DNA from: Actinomycetota bacterium | GTDB lineage: Bacteria > Actinomycetota > Acidimicrobiia > Acidimicrobiales > Ilumatobacteraceae | NCBI GenBank assembly: GCA_009702045.1 | Contig: WLIV01000031.1 | Coordinates: 1 to 41,880 of the forward strand | DNA length: 41,880 bases | Direction of reading: 5' to 3' | In this document: positions 16,232 to 25,106 of the stretch, one piece after another | Position numbering within the stretch: position 1 is the stretch's first letter | Layout of the letters: the number at the start of each line of letters is the position of its first letter | Position numbers and translations under genes: made by a program | The notes under the pieces: generated by a model | What the model was told of the DNA's origin: nothing | Databases searched by the model: none | The model's input: only the letters and a program-made list of their open reading frames with translations

Positions 16232-16735
16232 ATGTCGTACAGCTCACGACGCCGCCTACCGCGTCGCCGTCAACAAGCGCTCCAGCTCCAGTCAGATGAT
16301 CACTGCTGGAGCATCTTTCACCCCGATCCGGACGAACCGATAGTGCTGTCCGGCTTCGCCGAGGCCGCGGCGCTGGCGTTCGATGTCGTCGAGCTCCCGG
16401 CGCAGCACGAGATCGTGGTGCTCCTCGACGAGCGACGCACCGTCACCGCAATGCTGCTCGATCCACCGGCCGAGGTTGGCCTGTTGGTGGGTATGGCGGA
16501 ACTCCCCGGCATCGAGGCACCGTTCTGCCAGACACTGTGCATCGTGGTGGAGCATCATGTGGGCGGTGGGCCACCTTCGGACGACGAACGGCGCGGCTAC
16601 TTCGCGTTGCGCCGGGCACACATGGCCCAAGGTCTGCTGTTGCTCGATGTGATCCTCACCGACGGCGACACGATCCGCAGTCTGGCCATCGCCTGCGACC
16701 CCGACCCTGCCTGGTTCGACGAACCCGCCGCCTGA
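16232..16735 (+). CDS. RadC/JAB-like protein lacking the metal motif (inferred)
   Basis: 167 aa with a strong ribosome site (GGGAGGG) before the ATG at 16232. No confident family by simple motif. The C-terminal half, however, lines up in order with the JAB domain of RadC: VVLLDERRTVTAMLLD (like the LDxRNR strand), VVEHHVGGGPPSDDER at the place of HNHPSGDPxPSxxD, and GLLLLDVILTDGDTIRSLA at the place of LLDHIIVGDG. The catalytic HxHPSG is replaced by EHHVGG, so metalloprotease-type activity is unlikely. A basic N terminus (SSRRRLPRRRQQ) could bind nucleic acid. It follows ctpE by 56 bp. Confidence 0.65.
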   Translation: MSYSSRRRLPRRRQQALQLQSDDHCWSIFHPDPDEPIVLSGFAEAAALAFDVVELPAQHEIVVLLDERRTVTAMLLDPPAEVGLLVGMAELPGIEAPFCQTLCIVVEHHVGGGPPSDDERRGYFALRRAHMAQGLLLLDVILTDGDTIRSLAIACDPDPAWFDEPAA

Positions 16736-16756
16736 GCGGGGCGCTGCCCGGCGGCC

Positions 16757-16762
16757 TACGCT
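16757..16762 (+). promoter_or_regulatory. -10 box of leaderless SDR gene
   Basis: TACGCT lies 8 nt before the ATG at 16771; there is no ribosome site in the gap. Confidence 0.5.
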
Positions 16763-16770
16763 CGGCCGCC

Positions 16771-17682
16771 ATGAACTCGCACTCCGCCCCTGCCATCTCC
16801 GCGCCCGGCATCTGTGTCGTCACTGGCGCCAACAGCGGTATCGGCCGCGCCACAGCAATCCACCTCGCCCGCGAGGGCTACACCGTGTGGGGAACCGTGC
16901 GCAGCCTGGACAAGGCGGGCAAGCTGCACACGATGGCCCAGGCGGCCGACGTGCAGGTTCGACTGGTGGAACTCGACGTGGCCGACGACGATTCGGTGCG
17001 CGCCGGGTTCGAACTTTTGCTCGGCGAGACCGGCGGCGTGGTCGACGTGCTCGTGAACAATGCGGGTGTCGGCGGCAACGCCGTCGCGGAGGAGACACCG
17101 ACGGCGTTGTACCTCGACGTGATGAACGTCAACCTGTGCGGGGCGGCCCGGTGCTGGCAGCAGGTGCTGCCGGGTATGCGAGCTCGCGGTCGCGGCGCGA
17201 TCGTCAACGTCACGTCGGTCACGGGCCGGTTCGCGGCGCTCGCACAGAGCCCGTACGTGGCATCGAAGTGGGCACTCGAGGGTGTCAGCGAAGCGCTCGC
17301 GCAGGAGCTGGCCCCGTTCGGCGTGCGCGTCGCGATCATCGAGCCGGGGGTCACCAAGTCGGCGATCTTCGCCAAGAACATCGATACCCCACGCCAGTCC
17401 GCGGCCTACGACCCGGCGTACCGCCGGATGTTCCAGATGTACGCCGCCGGCCTCGCCCACGCCACCGACCCGTTCGAGGTGGGCAGCGTGATTCACCAGG
17501 CCATCACTGCACCGCACGCCACACTGCGTCACACGGTGAGTTGGGGCGCAGCCGAGATGTTGGCGGGCCGCGCGGCGATCACCGACGAGCAGTGGGTCGC
17601 GATCGGAGCCGCCGACACCGATGAGGCGTACTACGACGCGTTCCAGGACGCGTTCAACCTCGATCTGCGCGACCTGGCCTGA
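16771..17682 (+). CDS. Short-chain dehydrogenase/reductase (classical)
   Basis: 303 aa. The cofactor site is VVTGANSGIGRATAIHLARE; VNNAGVGG follows at mid-strand; the active site is Ser in IVNVTSVTGRF with Tyr and Lys in YVASKWALEGV. After VAIIEPGVTKSAIF it has a longer C-terminal arm (MFQMYAAGLAHATDPFEV and on), like actinobacterial retinol/17-beta-HSD-like SDRs acting on lipids or steroids. The arginine in GTVRSLDK after the second strand favours NADP(H). The start ATG at 16771 is picked for the TACGCT box; the frame extends upstream inside the previous gene. The true substrate is unknown. Confidence 0.9.
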   Translation: MNSHSAPAISAPGICVVTGANSGIGRATAIHLAREGYTVWGTVRSLDKAGKLHTMAQAADVQVRLVELDVADDDSVRAGFELLLGETGGVVDVLVNNAGVGGNAVAEETPTALYLDVMNVNLCGAARCWQQVLPGMRARGRGAIVNVTSVTGRFAALAQSPYVASKWALEGVSEALAQELAPFGVRVAIIEPGVTKSAIFAKNIDTPRQSAAYDPAYRRMFQMYAAGLAHATDPFEVGSVIHQAITAPHATLRHTVSWGAAEMLAGRAAITDEQWVAIGAADTDEAYYDAFQDAFNLDLRDLA

Positions 17683-17695
17683 TTCCCAGGCTGGG

Positions 17696-18031
17696 TCAGC
17701 CAGCCGACGGGTTGGCCAGTGCTGGGCGATGCAAGATCGCCGAACTCGGCACGAACTCCACGGTGCCCACATCAGTGACCTGCGCCGAGCCATCGACGAT
17801 GAGCGTGTACTCACCCGGCGTCGGGTGCGGGAACACCATCGTGACCCCCGGTCGCGCGGCGATGTTCGCGCGCGTCGATCGCCCACCATCGGCGTACAGC
17901 AGACCGGCGCGAATATCGGTAGGCACCGCCAACGAATGCGCGCGCAGGTCGTCGCTGACCGTCACGAGATAGCCCCACGGATAGGCACCGATCGCGGCGG
18001 TCAAGTCGTCGAGGGAAACCGGGATGCTCAT
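17696..18031 (-). CDS. Pyridoxamine 5'-phosphate oxidase-like split-barrel flavoprotein
   Basis: 111 aa, the size of short FMN/F420 split-barrel proteins. Strand order is typical: WGYLVTVSDDLRAHSLAV, GLLYADGGRSTRANIAARPG (phosphate-binding Arg/Thr/Asn of the flavin site) and TMVFPHPTPGEYTLIVDG. It ends in HRPALANPSAG. A GGAGGAG ribosome site fixes the ATG at 18031. It probably binds FMN or F420; the reaction is unknown. It is convergent with the SDR gene (13 bp). Confidence 0.8.
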   Translation of the reverse strand: MSIPVSLDDLTAAIGAYPWGYLVTVSDDLRAHSLAVPTDIRAGLLYADGGRSTRANIAARPGVTMVFPHPTPGEYTLIVDGSAQVTDVGTVEFVPSSAILHRPALANPSAG

Positions 18032-18053
18032 GTCGTACTCCTCCAGATATCGC

Positions 18054-18677
18054 TCACACGACCGAGCACTGCGGCGGCACGGTCATCAGCCCCAACGGGT
18101 TCACCGCAGCGCCGCCACCAGGATGCCACTCGAAGTGCAGGTGGTAGTTGCCCGTGCCGGGATTTCCGGTATCGCCCACGTACCCGATCACCTCCCCCTT
18201 GAACACCGTCGAGCCTTTGGCCAGTCCGGGTGCAAAGTTCGAGAGGTGCGCATAGAACCAGTACGTACCGCCGCCGACCGAGGTGAGCTTCCACGAATTA
18301 CCCGACAGCGCAGTACCTGCCCTGCCGTCACCGACGACGTTCTGATAGGTCAGCGTGCCATCGGCCATCGCATAGACCTCCTGCCCGAGCGTGGCCATGA
18401 TGTCGACACCTTCGTGGGTCCGGCCACCGGAACGTGGGTCGCCGAAGTTGTCGAGGATCATGCACCTCGGAGTCACCTGCATCGGGAAGTTCTCCGGCGC
18501 CGGCGGCCGCAACCGCTGGGCCGGCTGCAACACGTCGCCGGCACCGACGATGGTGGTGATGGTGACACCGGCTGGCGCAGCCCCCGCATCGAACGAGATC
18601 GCAAGCACCGTCGTGGCGAGCGCCGCGATCGTGAGTGCGGACAGGGCGAGGGTGGGGTGTGAGCCTCGTAACAACAA
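18054..18677 (-). CDS. Secreted M23 family metallopeptidase (LytM-type), TTG start
   Basis: 207 aa when started at the TTG at 18677, which has an ideal ribosome site (AGGAGA, 6 nt upstream); no ATG or GTG fits, and longer upstream reading has no coding character. After a short basic start comes a hydrophobic signal segment (LALSALTIAALATTVLA), then a linker, then the peptidase domain: GRTHEGVDIM supplies the first zinc His and Asp, and NYHLHFEWHPGG the catalytic His and zinc His. Between them GTYWFYAHLSNFAPGLAKG and VIGYVGDTGNPGTG are LytM signatures. It should cut peptide bonds in peptidoglycan or act as a wall remodeller outside the membrane. Confidence 0.87.
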   Translation of the reverse strand: MLLRGSHPTLALSALTIAALATTVLAISFDAGAAPAGVTITTIVGAGDVLQPAQRLRPPAPENFPMQVTPRCMILDNFGDPRSGGRTHEGVDIMATLGQEVYAMADGTLTYQNVVGDGRAGTALSGNSWKLTSVGGGTYWFYAHLSNFAPGLAKGSTVFKGEVIGYVGDTGNPGTGNYHLHFEWHPGGGAAVNPLGLMTVPPQCSVV

Positions 18678-18756
18678 AGATTTTCTCCTGGACCGGCAGT
18701 GGAACTCGACGATCCGCCCGGGCCAGAGAGTAGCGCTTGCGTCGCAGGTCGTTCGG

Positions 18757-19218
18757 TCAGGGCCCGACGGCGAGGTCGGCGTCAAGTACCGCCTGATCCT
18801 CCGGGTCGGCGATGTGCACGGCCTTGGCCCCGGCCCATTCCTGCAGCGCCTCCTGCTCGCGGCCCAGCACACGCAGTGCTCGGGCGCGGCATTCGTGCGC
18901 GTATGCGAGATCGAAGCCGACCAGACCGTGCTGGTTGCACTCGGCAAGACACCGGTCACCGTAATGCAGTGCTCGTTCCGGTTGTCCGATCAGCAGGTGC
19001 ACCTTCGACAACATCCACACCGCACGCGCTTCGTTCGCCGGGCCCCGGCCCGTGGCTCGCTGCCAGTGGTACGCCGCGGCGAAAGCACGCCGCAGCATCT
19101 CCTCACCATCATCGGCGGTGCGCTCGGTCTTGTCGATGAGCTCCCACACGCTGTTGTTGCACTCGACACCCTGCGCCCGGTGCCAGCCACCACGCTCGTC
19201 GTCGGTCTGGTCGGCCAC
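18757..19218 (-). CDS. TPR-like helical-repeat protein
   Basis: 153 aa from the GTG at 19218 (AGGAGGAGAC ribosome site upstream); the longer frame has a low-complexity arginine-rich lead that is not coding. The whole protein reads as paired amphipathic helices (EEMLRRAFAAAYHWQRATG, ARAVWMLSKVHLLIGQPERA, DLAYAHECRARALRVLG, EEWAGAKAVHIA-like end) in tetratricopeptide style. There is no enzyme motif. TPRs hold partner proteins, but the partner is unknown. It lies 11 bp after the DUF3052 gene on the same strand, so it is probably co-transcribed. Confidence 0.7.
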   Translation of the reverse strand: MADQTDDERGGWHRAQGVECNNSVWELIDKTERTADDGEEMLRRAFAAAYHWQRATGRGPANEARAVWMLSKVHLLIGQPERALHYGDRCLAECNQHGLVGFDLAYAHECRARALRVLGREQEALQEWAGAKAVHIADPEDQAVLDADLAVGP

Positions 19219-19229
19219 GCGTCTCCTCC

Positions 19230-19667
19230 TCAGCGCTTGCGCGGGTGGCGCTGGTCCTTGCGCTGTGCGAAGCGTAAGGCATTCCACGTCTCGTCGATCG
19301 CGATCAGTTTGTTGTCCACCCACCCGGTCTTCAGCAGATCGGCGCGCAGCACGTCTTCAGTGATGTCGCCGCGCTCTGCGCCGGAATGCTTGGGCCACGC
19401 CACCCAGATCGCGCCGTCGGGATGCGCCGCGGCGGTGAGGTCGGGCCACTCGGTGCGCAAGCGAGTGCGCTGGGCGAAGAACGCAATGATCACGTCGAGC
19501 GGTAGCTCCAGGTTGCGCTGCCAGATCGCGTCGCCCGTGTCGCCGAGGGACGCGACGAAACCTGACGGAGCGTGCACGACGGCAAACACCAAGTCGCCGG
19601 CAATTCCCAACTTCTTGGGCAACGGGGTGCCCACTTCCTTGTCGTTCACTTCGACCTGCTGTTGCAC
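19230..19667 (-). CDS. DUF3052 family protein
   Basis: 145 aa with the GTG start at 19667. It matches DUF3052, a family widespread in actinobacteria: early LPKKLGIAGDLVFAVVHAPSG, a middle LDVIIAFFAQRTRLRTEWP, GAIWVAWPKHSGAERG, ITEDVLRADLLKTGWVDNK and the family end AIDETWNALRFAQRKDQR. No catalytic residues are known. The start overlaps the upstream reductase gene by 22 nt; a GTG at 19649, which overlaps the reductase stop as GTGA, is an equally good choice. Confidence 0.85.
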   Translation of the reverse strand: MQQQVEVNDKEVGTPLPKKLGIAGDLVFAVVHAPSGFVASLGDTGDAIWQRNLELPLDVIIAFFAQRTRLRTEWPDLTAAAHPDGAIWVAWPKHSGAERGDITEDVLRADLLKTGWVDNKLIAIDETWNALRFAQRKDQRHPRKR

Positions 19668-20035
19668 ATCATCCGCTGCACCTCGATCTCGATCACGACC
19701 CGGTCGTCGCGTTCGCGGGGCTGACGGTAGCGCCGCGCGTAGGCCTCAACCGCGTCGGCCACGTCGACCGCGTCGTCCAGCACCCTGGCGGGCCCCTCGA
19801 AGGTGACCCATCGTGGCCCGTCGATCTGCGTCACGCTGGCACGACCGGAGCGCCGCACGTTGGCAACCTTTACCGACGAACCGCTGGTGATGACGCGCAC
19901 CACGCCGGTAGATCCTTCGTCGCGATAGGTGAACCCGACTGGCACCGAATGGGGTGTTCCGTCTGCGCGCAAGGTCACCAGGGTCGCCAGGTGCCGTTCG
20001 GTCAGGAACGTACAGAGCGCGGGTGACAGCGGCAT
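19646..20035 (-). CDS. F420-dependent split-barrel oxidoreductase, Rv2074-like
   Basis: 129 aa. It resembles the mycobacterial F420-dependent biliverdin reductase Rv2074 and kin along its length: FLTERHLATLVTLRADGTPH, PVGFTYRDEG, VRVITSGSSVKVANVRRSG (F420 phosphate site), ASVTQIDGPRWVTFEGPARV and YARRYRQPRERDDRVVIEIE. F420 use is inferred from family; the substrate could be a tetrapyrrole or another compound. The start codon ATG at 20035 overlaps the stop of the upstream ABC permease by one base (TGATG), so it is translationally coupled to the exporter, an unusual neighbour. Confidence 0.85.
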   Translation of the reverse strand: MPLSPALCTFLTERHLATLVTLRADGTPHSVPVGFTYRDEGSTGVVRVITSGSSVKVANVRRSGRASVTQIDGPRWVTFEGPARVLDDAVDVADAVEAYARRYRQPRERDDRVVIEIEVQRMMCNSRSK

Positions 20036-22572
20036 CAGCCGTCCGCAGCGATCGCCGCGAGGATGTTCATCCGGGTCGCCCGCCAGGCGGGCACGACGGC
20101 AGCGATCACACCGGCCACGAATGCCAGAGTGATGATCCAGGCAATGGCGCTGACCGGGATGCTGTAGTGCGTGAGGCCCTGGTCGCGCAGTGCCAGGATC
20201 ACCACGTACCCGAGAACAAGGCCCATCAGCACACCCACCGTCGCACCATAGATCGAGGTGATCACGCTCTCCCATCGAATTGTGGTGCGCACCTGTGCAC
20301 GGGTCATGCCCACTGCTCGCAAGAGGCCAGTCTCGCGGCGCCGTTCGTACACAGCAAGGAGCAACGTGACGACAATGCCGAAGGTGGCAATCATGATCGA
20401 CAGCAACAGCAGGCCGTAGATGAATGCAAGGCTGCGGTCGACGATGTCCGCTCGGCTGTTGATGAATTGGTTCTTGTCCTGCAGTTCGCCGATGCCGTTG
20501 TCGTGCACCGCAGCCCCGACCACACGCCGGAAGTCGGCATCGCTGATGCCTGGCGCCCGCGTCAGTGAGACGATGCCTGCCGGTGCAGCGACGCTGGTGC
20601 CGTTGAACGTGTCGCGATGGTAAATGCGCGCAGCGCGCAACAGACCGGTAGATCGGTAGATCCCCTGCACGGTGAGCGGCGTGGGTATCGCATCGATCCG
20701 GATGACGAATTCGCCGCCGATCGTGAGGTTCCGTTTCCTCGCCTCGTCCTCGCTGACCAGCACCCCGGTCGGTGTGAGATCGATGAGCGCCCCCTGCACG
20801 AAGTCGACCTTCAACAGTCCCCCGGCGGTCTGCGGGTTGACGACCGTCCCGATGGCCGGCGAACCGTCGGGCATCGCGACGCGGGCGAAGCCGAGACCGC
20901 TGGCCGTACCCACCTCGGGCAGTGTGTTGAGCGAGTCGACGAACACCTGCGAGAGGCTGACGGCGCCACCGTTGGTGGAGTTGATCACGTAGTCACCGGC
21001 GAACGTGTCCCCAACGGTCGAACGGATCTGCTCCTTGATCGAGGCTGCGAACACCGCCGCACCGGTGACGAGCGCGACGCCGATCAGGACCGGCGCTGCG
21101 GTACGGGCGGTACGCCGCGGATTGCGCTGCACGTTCCCCCTGGCCATCGTGCCGGTGACCCCACGCACGCGCTGAACCGGCGCGCCGATCACCCGCGCGA
21201 CGGGTCGGGCCATCACCGGGCCCAACAACAACACTGCAGCGAACAGACCGACGACGCCGACCGCCAGCACGATCGCGTCACCGCCGGCCAACACATCGAC
21301 GATCGCCAGCGCACCCACGGCGGCGCACGCAATCGCCGCGCCGACGCGAGCACGGGTTGCACCCACACGATCGAGCACCGCATCACTCATGGCCGCCACC
21401 GGCGGTACCCGGCCGGCGCCGATCGCGGGGCCGAGCGCCGCGAGCAAGGAGGCAACTACTCCGGCCACGATGGTGATGATGACCGTCCGCGGTTCCACCA
21501 CGATGCCGCGGGCCGGAATCACGTAGCCGAGCGCGTCGAGGAGCCGCTTGATCGCTGCGGCCAGGCCGATTCCACCGAACAGGCCGAGCGTCGAACCCAG
21601 CACCCCGATCGTCAACCCCTCGAGCAACATCGTCCAGGTGATCTGTCGCCGACTGGCGCCGAGCGCCCGCAGCAGCGCGTTTTCGCGCTGACGTTGTGCC
21701 GCAGTGATCGAGAACACGTTGTAGATCACGAACATGCCGACGCCGAGGGCGATGAAGGAGAAGATCCCGAGGAAGATGGTGAGGAACCCGAGGCTCTGCT
21801 CGACGTCGGTCTGCGACTGGGCAGTGATCTGCTCTGAGGTGAGTGCTACAGCGATGTCGGGATTGAGCGCGTCGCCGATGCGTTGTACCAGCACGTCTGG
21901 CGCCACCGAACCGTCACCCTTCACGAGCACGGCATCGATGAACCCAGGTTTGGCCACGAACTGCTCCGCAGTAGCCGCATCGAACAACGCCCATGTCGCG
22001 TTTCCCGGCGAGATGATCGCGTCGTACTCCACGATGCCTACGAGGGTGAACTTCCGCGACCCACTGTTGCTGTTCACCTTCACGCTGTCGCCCAGTTGGT
22101 ACGCGCCGTCGCGCGCAGTCAGCGTGTCGAGCGCCATCTCGGTGCCGCCGACCGGCAGGCGGCCCTCCTTCACCTTCCACACTGACAACTCGCCGGAGTT
22201 GACGGTGGCACCGAACGTCGGCGCCGTCGGCCGCTCGATCGGCTCGCCGTTCTTCCCGATGACCACGGCGTCGTCGGTGATGCTCGCCTGAGCATCGGCG
22301 ACGCCCGGCACCGCCTGCACTTGCTGCAGCACCGAGGACGGCATCCGGTCGCGTTCTTCCAGACCGAAGAAGTTCTCGACCGTGTTCGCGCTCTGCACAT
22401 ACGCGTCAACCCGGTCGTAGACATCGGCGAAGAGCGCATTGAACGTGCGCTCGATCGTGTCGCGGAACACGAACGTGCCAGCCAGGAACGACGTACTGGC
22501 CACGATGGCCAGCGCCGTCAGCACCAGGCGCGGCCATCGGGCCAGCACACTTCTCCAGGCGAGTCGGATCAC
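20035..22572 (-). CDS. ABC transporter permease, double-FtsX (MacB_PCD) type
   Basis: 845 aa. Order of parts: a first membrane helix (LVLTALAIVASTSFLAGTFV), a large extracellular domain (about 45-255), three helices of the first FtsX domain with QRQRENALLRALGASRRQI between them, two further segments, a second helix pair, a second outer domain, and the C-terminal FtsX core with YERRRETGLLRAVGMTRAQ. The duplicated FtsX pattern is that of lipoprotein/macrolide-type exporters without a TolC. The start overlaps the stop of the other permease (ATGA). It works with the paralogous permease and the ATPase upstream. Confidence 0.93.
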   Translation of the reverse strand: MIRLAWRSVLARWPRLVLTALAIVASTSFLAGTFVFRDTIERTFNALFADVYDRVDAYVQSANTVENFFGLEERDRMPSSVLQQVQAVPGVADAQASITDDAVVIGKNGEPIERPTAPTFGATVNSGELSVWKVKEGRLPVGGTEMALDTLTARDGAYQLGDSVKVNSNSGSRKFTLVGIVEYDAIISPGNATWALFDAATAEQFVAKPGFIDAVLVKGDGSVAPDVLVQRIGDALNPDIAVALTSEQITAQSQTDVEQSLGFLTIFLGIFSFIALGVGMFVIYNVFSITAAQRQRENALLRALGASRRQITWTMLLEGLTIGVLGSTLGLFGGIGLAAAIKRLLDALGYVIPARGIVVEPRTVIITIVAGVVASLLAALGPAIGAGRVPPVAAMSDAVLDRVGATRARVGAAIACAAVGALAIVDVLAGGDAIVLAVGVVGLFAAVLLLGPVMARPVARVIGAPVQRVRGVTGTMARGNVQRNPRRTARTAAPVLIGVALVTGAAVFAASIKEQIRSTVGDTFAGDYVINSTNGGAVSLSQVFVDSLNTLPEVGTASGLGFARVAMPDGSPAIGTVVNPQTAGGLLKVDFVQGALIDLTPTGVLVSEDEARKRNLTIGGEFVIRIDAIPTPLTVQGIYRSTGLLRAARIYHRDTFNGTSVAAPAGIVSLTRAPGISDADFRRVVGAAVHDNGIGELQDKNQFINSRADIVDRSLAFIYGLLLLSIMIATFGIVVTLLLAVYERRRETGLLRAVGMTRAQVRTTIRWESVITSIYGATVGVLMGLVLGYVVILALRDQGLTHYSIPVSAIAWIITLAFVAGVIAAVVPAWRATRMNILAAIAADG

Positions 22573-25103
22573 GTTGTCGCGATCGCAGCCAAGATGTCGG
22601 CTTTGGCACCCTTGCGGGCAGGGATGATCGCCGCCAACCCAGCTAGCACCAACGACAGCGCCGATGCCGTGACGATCGTGCTGACCGGCAACGAGAAGGT
22701 GCTGAGCCCCTGATCCTTGAACGACCGCACGATGACCCAGCCGAGCGTCAACCCGACGACGACACCCATGATCACGCCGACGGCGCCGGTGATCATGCTC
22801 TCCCAGAGCACACTGCTGCGCACTTGGCGGCGGGTGGTACCGACCGCCCGCAGCAGACCGAGTTCACGGCGCCGTTCCCATACCGACAACCACAGCGTGA
22901 TCACGATGCCGATGGCCGCAATGAAGATCGACATGCCAAGGAGCGCGTAGATGAAGTTGAGGAAGCCGTCGATCTGCTTGCTCTGTTCGTTGATGTACTG
23001 CTCGCGGTTCTGCACCTTGGCCGTCGGGTAACGGTCCATCAACGTCGTCAACGTCGCCGTGTTCGCAGCAGTGACACCACCGTTGGCCTTGACGAACACA
23101 GAGATGTCGAACAGCGGGTACTTCTGACCCTCGAACATCGAGCGGTCGACGATCAGGTTGCCGAATGTGTCGGTGGAGAACAAGCCACGGATGGTGAGCT
23201 TGAACTGCGTGCCATCGAGCAGCTGCACGGTGACGACATCACCCACCGCCAGACCATCCCGAGCGGCCTTCTTGACCGAGTAGAGGATGCCGTCGGGGCC
23301 CAGCTTGTCGAACCCACCCTCGGTGAACGTGAAGCTCAGCACCGCCTGGGCATCGACGGGCACTACGGCCAGCACACCCTTTGCGTTGAACGTGCCCCGC
23401 TCCTCGAGTTTCACCTTGGTGGCGGCGACACCCATCGCGTGGGCGACACCAGTGGCATTGACATCGGCAGCGATCGTGGACGGCAACCCGAGACCGCTGT
23501 TGCCCTGCTTCGGAGAGACCACATAATCGTTCTGGAACGCCTTGCTGAACACCTCACGGGTGCTCGACTTAGCCGACGCTCCCAGTGTGGCAACGCCGAT
23601 CATCAGCGACAGGCCCACCGCCAGCGCGCCAGCGGTGAGTGCTGTGCGCTTTGGGTTCCGTGCTGCGTTGCGGCCAGCCATCGTGCCCGCCGCGCCGCGG
23701 AGGCGACCCAGTACTGGCGCAGTGACGCGAGCGACCGGCGCGGCCACGAACGGCCCGAGCGCAATCAGCGCCATGTAGATCGAAGCGGCACCGACCCCCA
23801 GCCACACCGCGCTTCCCGAGAGGCCCAGCAGCATTGCCACAATCGACAGCAGCACGGACACGAGGCCGATGACCTTGCGCTTCGTGGAGACGCCGGCGCG
23901 ATCGACCGCGACATCGCGCATCGCTGCCAGTGGCGGTACCCGGCCGGAACGGATGGCAGGCGCGACCGCACACACCAACGTGACCACGACGCCGACGATC
24001 ATCGTGATGATGAAGCCGGTGGCGTGAATCGTGAGCGGTGTGTCGCCGGGGCCGAACCCGGCTGCGTTGAGCGCGCTGAGAATGCCGAACGCCAGTCCGA
24101 TACCGCCGAGGCAGCCGAGCACGGTGCCGCCGATGCCGACAACGAGCGCCTCCTCGAACATTGAGCGGATGATCTGGCTGCGACTGGCGCCGATGGCCCG
24201 CAGCAACGCGTTCTCCTGTGTGCGCTGGGCGGCGCTGATGCTGAACACGTTGTAGATGATGAAGCTGCCGACGAACAGCGAGATGAGCGCGAAAATCGTC
24301 AGGAAGATGGTGATGAAGCTGAGGCTCGTGGCCACAGCGCTCTGACTCTCCTTGGTGATCTCCGCGCCCGTCAGCACCTCCACTTCCGGCTCGGCGAGGG
24401 CCGCGTGGATCGAGTCGGCCAGCTCACGGTCGTTCATCGTTTCGTCACCGTGCACGATGATCGCGTCGAGATGTTCCGTGTCGCCGATGACGAACTCCTG
24501 GGCGACAGGTAGCTCGAACAACGCCCACCCCGAACCGCCGGGACTGTCGCTACCAGCGAACGTGACCAAACCAACGACGGTGAAGTCGCGTGCCGCGCCG
24601 ATGGAGGTGATGCTGACCGTGTCGCCCACCTTCACCTTGCCGGTCTTGGCCGATGCTTTGTCGAGCACCACCTGGTTGGGCCCGGCGGGCTCGTGACCTT
24701 CCGCAACCTGGAACGGAGAGGACTCGCTATGTGCCCACGACGAGCCGAACTTGGGCGGGCCGTCCTGGCCCAACACCTTGCCGTTGAACGACACGACGGC
24801 ATTGCCCGTGACGTTGCCATACGCCTCCCGCACACCAGGCATGCCCTGCACCTTGGCGAGCAGATCTAGCGAGATGCGATCGCGCGTGTCGTTGCCGAAA
24901 TCGCCCTCGATCACGTTCGTGGAGCGCACGAAGGCATCGGTGTTTGCGTAGGCGGTGGCAAACATCGAGTTGAAGCTGTTCTTGATCGTGTCGGTGAACA
25001 CGAACACACCGGAAAGGAACGCGGTGCCGGCGATGACCGCCAGCGCCGTCAGAACGAGGCGGCCCTTACGGCTCCAGATGTTCTTCAGACTGAGCTTGAA
25101 CAT
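22569..25103 (-). CDS. ABC transporter permease, double-FtsX (MacB_PCD) type, paralog
   Basis: 844 aa, same architecture as the next gene and clearly related by duplication: N-terminal helix LVLTALAVIAGTAFLSGVFV, TFADTIK-like start of the outer domain (VFTDTIKNSFNSMFATAY), central QRTQENALLRAIGASRSQI, linker RSGRVPPLAAMRDVAVDRAG and C-terminal ERRRELGLLRAVGTTRRQV. Together the two proteins form a heterodimeric permease. The ATP-binding gene ends 3 bp upstream of this start. A substrate cannot be assigned; FtsX/MacB exporters move peptides, lipoproteins or lipids away from the membrane. Confidence 0.93.
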   Translation of the reverse strand: MFKLSLKNIWSRKGRLVLTALAVIAGTAFLSGVFVFTDTIKNSFNSMFATAYANTDAFVRSTNVIEGDFGNDTRDRISLDLLAKVQGMPGVREAYGNVTGNAVVSFNGKVLGQDGPPKFGSSWAHSESSPFQVAEGHEPAGPNQVVLDKASAKTGKVKVGDTVSITSIGAARDFTVVGLVTFAGSDSPGGSGWALFELPVAQEFVIGDTEHLDAIIVHGDETMNDRELADSIHAALAEPEVEVLTGAEITKESQSAVATSLSFITIFLTIFALISLFVGSFIIYNVFSISAAQRTQENALLRAIGASRSQIIRSMFEEALVVGIGGTVLGCLGGIGLAFGILSALNAAGFGPGDTPLTIHATGFIITMIVGVVVTLVCAVAPAIRSGRVPPLAAMRDVAVDRAGVSTKRKVIGLVSVLLSIVAMLLGLSGSAVWLGVGAASIYMALIALGPFVAAPVARVTAPVLGRLRGAAGTMAGRNAARNPKRTALTAGALAVGLSLMIGVATLGASAKSSTREVFSKAFQNDYVVSPKQGNSGLGLPSTIAADVNATGVAHAMGVAATKVKLEERGTFNAKGVLAVVPVDAQAVLSFTFTEGGFDKLGPDGILYSVKKAARDGLAVGDVVTVQLLDGTQFKLTIRGLFSTDTFGNLIVDRSMFEGQKYPLFDISVFVKANGGVTAANTATLTTLMDRYPTAKVQNREQYINEQSKQIDGFLNFIYALLGMSIFIAAIGIVITLWLSVWERRRELGLLRAVGTTRRQVRSSVLWESMITGAVGVIMGVVVGLTLGWVIVRSFKDQGLSTFSLPVSTIVTASALSLVLAGLAAIIPARKGAKADILAAIATT

Positions 25104-25106
25104 GCG

